Part shown: positions 8,008 through 11,823 of the stretch, piece by piece
How positions within the stretch are numbered: position 1 is the stretch's first letter
Layout of the letters: each line of letters starts with the position of its first letter
Assembly (NCBI GenBank): GCA_039923455.1
Contig: JBDTCS010000074.1
Location: 1 to 11,823, forward strand
DNA: 11,823 nt
Origin: JBDTCS01 sp039923455
GTDB lineage: Bacteria > Bacteroidota > Ignavibacteria > Palsa-1295
Direction: 5' to 3'
Position numbers and translations under genes: made by a program
The notes under the pieces: generated by a model
What the model saw: the letters and a program-made list of their open reading frames with translations, nothing else
Databases searched by the model: none
Told to the model about the DNA's origin: nothing

Positions 8008-8505
8008 TTACAGAATCTCGATCTCGACGAGCTTTGCGTTCTTCTCGACAGAATTGCCGGCCAAAACATGCACTTTTGTAATGCGTCCTTTGACGCCTGC
8101 AAGAATATTATTCTCCATTTTCATCGCTTCGAGTACGAGTAGTGTGGTCGGCTTATCGGTTAGATCACCAACGGCAACACCGATACTCTTCACCAATCCT
8201 GGCATCGGGGCTTTGACAACATGGCTTGCGATTCGAGCCGCACCACCTTTTTCAGAAAGAGAGCTGGAGAATCTTTCACGAACGATCCGCTCCCGTTCTG
8301 ATTCGACCTCGACCACGACACCATCGAGCGAGTGCCCGTCACTCAGTTGGCCGTTCGGAGTTGCAAAAATCTCAACTATACGCGAATCTTTGCGAACGAG
8401 GAAATTTCCTGTTCCGATCTCGATGACTTCGGTACCCGAAATATCAATTTCCGTACTCTCCCCATCCACTGTTACTCGTTTTTTCATGGCAATAAGATCG
8501 ATCAT
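8008..8505 (-). CDS. Biotin carboxyl carrier (biotin/lipoyl-attachment) protein
   Basis: The 165-residue protein ends in a biotinyl domain (about residues 97-165). It has the hallmark APMPG (99-103) and the EAMKM biotinylation site with acceptor lysine K129, then VHVLAGNSVEKNAKLVEIEIL. The N-terminal part (MKKRVTVDGESTEID...) is the beta-rich segment seen in free-standing carrier subunits of acyl-CoA or oxaloacetate-type carboxylases. There the biotin carries CO2 between a biotin carboxylase and a carboxyltransferase. No partner subunits are in the window, so the host enzyme is unknown. The ATG at 8505 shares its A with the TAA of the upstream barrel gene (TAATG), which suggests translational coupling. 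An in-frame ATG at 8487 (MKKRV) is an equally plausible start. A longer frame to 8643 would overlap the barrel gene by 139 bases with non-family sequence and is not used. Confidence 0.9.
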   Translation of the reverse strand: MIDLIAMKKRVTVDGESTEIDISGTEVIEIGTGNFLVRKDSRIVEIFATPNGQLSDGHSLDGVVVEVESERERIVRERFSSSLSEKGGAARIASHVVKAPMPGLVKSIGVAVGDLTDKPTTLLVLEAMKMENNILAGVKGRITKVHVLAGNSVEKNAKLVEIEIL

Positions 8506-9839
8506 TAAAAGAAAATGTGCGTTTGAAAAAGCGCAGTCGTGAGTGTGTGCTGCTCCCTTGGTTGCAATGGGTCCTGATTTGGATTGGTTGTCGAAGCGAT
8601 TCGGAATTCCGGTCGAAACTCTATGAAGCGCAGCGGAAACCACTGCGCACCAATCGTGATACGACTCTTGACTTCCATCCCAAGATTGTCCGCTATATCA
8701 TGATCACTGTACGATTCGTATCGAAGCAATCCATCCAGTCCCTGCACAACTTTTACGACGCCTTCAATTGCTAATGCGGTTGCTTTTGCATTGAAAGAGC
8801 CATAACCGGTAGGCGCATTCTTCCCCATATCGAGTTCGGCAAGCACTGTTACCGGTCCGACACGAACGCCACCATGCACTGCAAAAAGTGAAACTGTAAA
8901 AGTCGAGTCAGCGCCTGTGTTAAGTCTATATACGTGTCGGTGATTATAGAATGAAGCACCGATCTCACCCGAAAACATATCCTCGACGAATTCATTGGCG
9001 ATGATCACACGACCGACCATCGCCATTCGGTTTGTCGTGTCAAAATTAAAGTTGGCGTTAGGAGTATTCTCGTTACCGTTAAAAACGCCGAGTGTGATCG
9101 TTGCGCGGTCAAACAGGGTCACTCCTGCCTCACCGCCGATATCGTGATAGTTGGGTTTCCAGAAAAACCCGGCATGATCTGCTCCGGAGAGTGCTTCATT
9201 TCCACCACGTGCATAGATCGTGTGGTCATCAAATCGAATTCCATACGCAGGCAGAAACGCACCTGTTTTCAGATATGCATCCGAGACAACGCTGCCATTC
9301 GAGAGTATCTCGCCGGATGCATGAACAATGTGCGCGAGGGCAAATCCATCGAAAGCTTTGTTCAGAAAATCATACGACAAGTAGCCATACAGCGTTTGCG
9401 TAAGAGCAGCGCCGAAGTAAACCGGCATCGCCATCATCTGCAGTGAACTTGCAGATGTCTTTTTATTGACTGCGATATTCGTCTTATTAAGACTATCTTG
9501 TAAATCGCGAACAGACGATTGAAGTCGATCGCTGAACGCGAGATACTGCGACCGAAAATCTGCGCCAATCCGAATACTCTCGGAGAGATTCGCGCTGAAC
9601 TTCTCACCACGCTTCCACATCGGTAGTCGGTTGATCCCAAATCCATCGCCCGACTCCGTTCGCAGTTGTCCTCCCATCGGATCCAGATGGCAGCCCAAAC
9701 AGCTTGCCTCGCCACGATAGAGAGCGTATCTTGGCAAAGCCAACGCTGTACTCGCGCTAACGAAAAAAAAGAGGATGAAAAATAAAATTCTACTTACTGA
9801 CGTGTGTTTCACAGATCGCTGTACCTGACTTGAGATCAT
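8505..9839 (-). CDS. Secreted single-heme (CxxCH) protein with predicted outer-membrane beta-barrel
   Basis: The predicted 444-residue protein has a signal peptide: basic n-region, hydrophobic core ILFFILFFFVSAS and likely cleavage after ALA at 34. The mature N-terminus carries one c-type heme motif CLGCH (47-51), then HLDPMGG, GFGINRLPMW and a long region of alternating polar and hydrophobic short strands rich in Gly, Asn and aromatics. It ends in phenylalanine (TALFQTHIFF), as expected for an outer-membrane barrel recognised by the BAM machinery. The role is not known. It could be a porin-like or electron-transfer surface protein, and I do not recognise a named family. ATG at 9839 is supported by AAGGGA eight bases upstream and by the signal peptide that follows. 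It lies 85 bases after ribF, and its stop overlaps the start of the biotin carrier. Confidence 0.75.
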   Translation of the reverse strand: MISSQVQRSVKHTSVSRILFFILFFFVSASTALALPRYALYRGEASCLGCHLDPMGGQLRTESGDGFGINRLPMWKRGEKFSANLSESIRIGADFRSQYLAFSDRLQSSVRDLQDSLNKTNIAVNKKTSASSLQMMAMPVYFGAALTQTLYGYLSYDFLNKAFDGFALAHIVHASGEILSNGSVVSDAYLKTGAFLPAYGIRFDDHTIYARGGNEALSGADHAGFFWKPNYHDIGGEAGVTLFDRATITLGVFNGNENTPNANFNFDTTNRMAMVGRVIIANEFVEDMFSGEIGASFYNHRHVYRLNTGADSTFTVSLFAVHGGVRVGPVTVLAELDMGKNAPTGYGSFNAKATALAIEGVVKVVQGLDGLLRYESYSDHDIADNLGMEVKSRITIGAQWFPLRFIEFRPEFRIASTTNPNQDPLQPREQHTLTTALFQTHIFF

Positions 9840-9847
9840 TTTTAAAA

Positions 9848-9853
9848 TCCCTT
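9848..9853 (-). promoter_or_regulatory. Ribosome binding site (AAGGGA) of the heme-barrel gene
   Basis: AAGGGA sits eight bases before the ATG at 9839-9837. It decides that start against the frame opening 117 bases further upstream, which overlaps the end of ribF and would bury the signal peptide. Confidence 0.6.
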
Positions 9854-9924
9854 GAGCTGAACCCGCTTTTTTTAGACCACTACTCGGACTAACACGACGC
9901 ACAAGCTTCGGCACCGGAGTCAAC

Positions 9925-10854
9925 TCACGGAAGCAGAATTCGCACTCTGGCAACATCTTCCGCGATCTTAGCCTTTAGCCTATCCAACCCATTCAAAGTC
10001 TCTTGAGCACGAATATAGGCTACGCACTCGACCGCTAGCTCTTTACTGTAAAGATCACCTTCGAAATCGAGAAGGTACACCTCAACTGTCTGTTTTCCTC
10101 CATCGACAACGGTCGGTCTGTTGCCGATGCTGAGTGCTCCATTGTATGACACGCCATCAAGGCCAACCGTTACGGCATAAACTCCGTCTGCTGGAATTAA
10201 TTTCCCGACAGGGATTTCCAGATTGGCGGTCGGATAGCCAATCGTACGGCCTAGTTGTTCGCCTCTTACGACGACCCCGCTGAAGGAGTAATTGCGCCCA
10301 AGCAGTCCGGCAGCCTCGGGGAGTTTACCGTCTTCTAAGGCGTGGCGGATCTTCGTCGAGCTAACACTTATCCCATCGACGATCAGTGGCGGGACCTCCT
10401 CCACATCTACTCCCAATTGCGGAGCGAGCGATTTGAGTCGCATCGCATCGCCCTGCCGGTCCTTGCCGAAGGCGTGGTTGAATCCAACGACCATTGCCTT
10501 TGTCCCAAGCCGTGTGACTATTGTGTCACGAAAGAAATCAAGATAGGAGGTCTTCGAAAATTGTTCGGTAAACTCGATGATGATTACTTCGTCTATGCCG
10601 GTCGTTGCCAAAAGCTTCAACCGCTCGTCCATCGTTGTGAGCAGTGCGACCGAAGAGTTGTGCCGACGAAGTACTTGCTGCGGATGCGGATGGAATGTCA
10701 GTAGGACTGCGCGAGAGAGCCCAAGCTCGCGCTTCTTCGTGCAAAGTCTTTGGATAATCTCACGATGGCCAAGATGCACCCCGTCATAACTACCAAGCGT
10801 TACAATGGTGCGCGGATCGTGCGTCGCGTTTTCAAGTCCCCAGATTATTTTCAA
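9925..10854 (-). CDS. ribF: Bifunctional riboflavin kinase / FAD synthetase
   Basis: This cytosolic enzyme phosphorylates riboflavin to FMN and adenylylates FMN to FAD. The 309 residues match the usual length. The N-terminal adenylyltransferase domain has GSYDGVHLGH (21-30, the nucleotidyltransferase HxGH-type signature), TFHPHPQQVL (53-62), GFNHAFGKDRQG (124-135) and SSTKIR (165-170). The C-terminal riboflavin-kinase domain has GRTIGYPTANLE (202-213), DGVYAV (223-228), SIGNRPTV (242-249) and VEVYLLDFEGDLY (257-269). Both domains look intact. The GFNHAFGKD form of the middle motif is familiar from Bacteroidota/Chlorobiota relatives. The start codon is TTG at 10854; there is no in-frame ATG near the expected N-terminus and no strong ribosome site. 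It lies 33 bases after truB, the classical order. Confidence 0.96.
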   Translation of the reverse strand: MKIIWGLENATHDPRTIVTLGSYDGVHLGHREIIQRLCTKKRELGLSRAVLLTFHPHPQQVLRRHNSSVALLTTMDERLKLLATTGIDEVIIIEFTEQFSKTSYLDFFRDTIVTRLGTKAMVVGFNHAFGKDRQGDAMRLKSLAPQLGVDVEEVPPLIVDGISVSSTKIRHALEDGKLPEAAGLLGRNYSFSGVVVRGEQLGRTIGYPTANLEIPVGKLIPADGVYAVTVGLDGVSYNGALSIGNRPTVVDGGKQTVEVYLLDFEGDLYSKELAVECVAYIRAQETLNGLDRLKAKIAEDVARVRILLP

Positions 10855-10887
10855 CGATAGTATTAGAATCTAAATCCCGTGGCTCTA

Positions 10888-11661
10888 TCAAATAGCTAAT
10901 AGTGTCTTGAGGTCGTCGATCTGTACAGCATCGACGACGCGCCAGGCACCAATAGCATCGCGTTCCAAATCGGTCAGAACTGCTCCGGTGCCGAATTGCT
11001 CGCCGAGATCATGGACGAGACTGCGCACGTATGTGCCTTTGGAGCAAACTATTCGAAACTCCACAAACGGAAGATCCACTGACAATAACTCCGCCTTCTC
11101 TACAAAAATACGACGAGTCTGCATCGTCACCGCTTCTCCCTTTCGAGCTTTAAGATATACCGGCTTGCCTTGCTGTTTGATTGCGCTATAGATCGGCGGC
11201 ATTTGATCCTGAAACCCTAGCAAGCTCTGCAATTCCGACTCGATCTGTTCGCGCGAAATATCAATCGTATTCGTGATCACTTCGATCGGAGTCTCGAGAT
11301 CGTAGCTCGGCGAGATAAGTCCGAGTCGGATTCGAATTCGGTAACTCTTGTTCATCTCGGTCAGCGTGCCGAGTAACTTTGTGCATCCACGGGTTGCGAG
11401 AATGAGGAGTCCGGTCGCAAGTGGGTCAAGTGTACCCGCATGCCCAACTTTTGCTCGCTTTACATCTACGTGTGGTCTGAGGAGTCTGCGTAAAACACTC
11501 ACTACAAAAAAGGAGGTCTCACCGTAGGGTTTGTTGACCAAAATAACCGCTCCTTCGGGACTGAGTAGTTGCGCCCGTGCGCTTGGAGGATCGCTCAAGA
11601 GCGCATGCTTATTGAGTACTGCAACTATCGGAGTAGGTGAATCTTCGAGCTCGAGGAGCAC
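10888..11661 (-). CDS. truB: tRNA pseudouridine-55 synthase TruB
   Basis: TruB converts U55 in the T-loop of tRNAs to pseudouridine. The 257-residue protein has LVNKPYGETS (41-50), the catalytic-loop motif GHAGTLDPLATG (73-84) with the active aspartate D79, NKSYRIRIRLG (104-114) and, near the C-terminus, KGTYVRSLVHDLG (about 208-220). The start is GTG with GGAG eleven bases upstream (11676-11673). The first 35 or so residues, before the conserved GAVILVNKP strand, are longer than in most TruB proteins and show no homology I recognise. A later TTG (codon 22) is possible but has no ribosome site. The C-terminus stops soon after the core domain, so no long PUA domain is present. It lies between rbfA and ribF, 23 and 33 bases from them. 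Confidence 0.96.
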   Translation of the reverse strand: MLLELEDSPTPIVAVLNKHALLSDPPSARAQLLSPEGAVILVNKPYGETSFFVVSVLRRLLRPHVDVKRAKVGHAGTLDPLATGLLILATRGCTKLLGTLTEMNKSYRIRIRLGLISPSYDLETPIEVITNTIDISREQIESELQSLLGFQDQMPPIYSAIKQQGKPVYLKARKGEAVTMQTRRIFVEKAELLSVDLPFVEFRIVCSKGTYVRSLVHDLGEQFGTGAVLTDLERDAIGAWRVVDAVQIDDLKTLLAI

Positions 11662-11684
11662 TTGTTCTTTGTCTCCGGAGTGAC

Positions 11685-11823
11685 TTAGGATTGCTCCGGC
11701 GCTTCCGTGCCGCTTGCACTCGTAACGTCAGAAGGCGTTCCTGACTCTTCGGAATTTTCGTCATTGGTGTGAGGGCTCGTCAGCCGGATCTGACGAAAAA
11801 TATCTTCGATGTGCGAGACTTCT
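11685..11823 (-). CDS. rbfA: Ribosome-binding factor A, C-terminal end (5' part outside window)
   Basis: Only the last 45 residues are visible, ending at TAA (11687-11685). HIEDIFRQI at the start of the fragment corresponds to the last helix of RbfA, a small KH-like factor that helps mature the 30S subunit's 16S rRNA. It is followed by a low-complexity acidic Ser/Thr tail of about 30 residues, longer than in typical RbfA. Identity rests on this short helix and on its place directly before truB and ribF, so it is likely but not certain. The truB start follows 23 bases later. Confidence 0.7.
   Translation of the reverse strand, partial: EVSHIEDIFRQIRLTSPHTNDENSEESGTPSDVTSASGTEAPEQS

Noticed and set aside
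8054..8542. A 162-residue plus-strand open frame opposite the biotin carrier.
   Set aside because: It is the antisense of a gene with a clear EAMKM domain, and its protein is low-complexity Ser/Thr/Arg with no motif.
8506..8643. A longer N-terminus for the biotin carrier reaching 8643.
   Set aside because: It overlaps the barrel gene's coding end, and its residues do not resemble the carrier family; TAATG coupling at 8505 explains the start better.
9840..9924. Possible promoter (TTGACT) in the 85-base gap after ribF.
   Set aside because: No matching -10 or TAnnTTTG element lies at a proper distance, and the box overlaps the ribF stop region.
9840..9956. A 39-codon upstream extension of the heme-barrel gene overlapping the end of ribF.
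   Set aside because: It would place a non-secretory segment before a clear signal peptide, and AAGGGA marks the ATG at 9839.

Overview
The window carries eleven genes, all read on the minus strand and packed with small gaps. No stretch longer than about 90 bases lacks a gene. Base composition is moderate, near 48% GC by eye. I saw no tRNA, rRNA, CRISPR array, transposase or insertion sequence. The best guess for the host is a member of the Bacteroidota/Chlorobiota (FCB) group. This rests on the RibF variant motif GFNHAFGKD, weak or absent Shine-Dalgarno sequences at many starts, and a good match to the Bacteroidetes-type promoter (TTTG-N20-TAnnTTTG) before the polysaccharide block. The placement is an inference and could be wrong at phylum level.

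Right-hand block, in transcription order (11823 down to 8008): the C-terminal end of rbfA, then truB and ribF. This is the tail of the widespread nusA-infB-rbfA-truB-ribF translation and cofactor cluster. It is followed by a secreted protein with one CxxCH heme site and a predicted beta-barrel body. Last is a small biotin carboxyl-carrier-type protein whose ATG overlaps the barrel gene's stop (TAATG).

Left-hand block (7874 down to 1): a cell-surface polysaccharide or glycan locus. It starts with a glycosyltransferase/methyltransferase fusion, then a CgeB-like glycosyltransferase and a GT4-family glycosyltransferase. A multi-spanning O-antigen ligase/polymerase-like protein and a DegT-family sugar aminotransferase follow. 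The last gene is a polyprenyl-phosphate sugar-1-phosphate transferase, cut by the left edge just before its acidic catalytic residues. Together these suggest membrane assembly of a repeat unit: the last gene loads the first sugar-phosphate onto the lipid carrier and the glycosyltransferases extend it. The aminotransferase supplies an amino sugar, the methyltransferase domain probably modifies or caps the chain, and the polytopic protein polymerises or ligates it. No flippase, chain-length regulator or nucleotide-sugar pathway (Rml-type) genes are in the window, so the locus probably continues beyond the left edge.

I did not find a clearly new defence or mobile system. The items most worth a second look are the single-heme barrel coupled to a biotin carrier, the GT-methyltransferase fusion, the candidate promoter dividing the two blocks, and the missing Gln/Arg in a normally conserved motif of the sugar-phosphate transferase.
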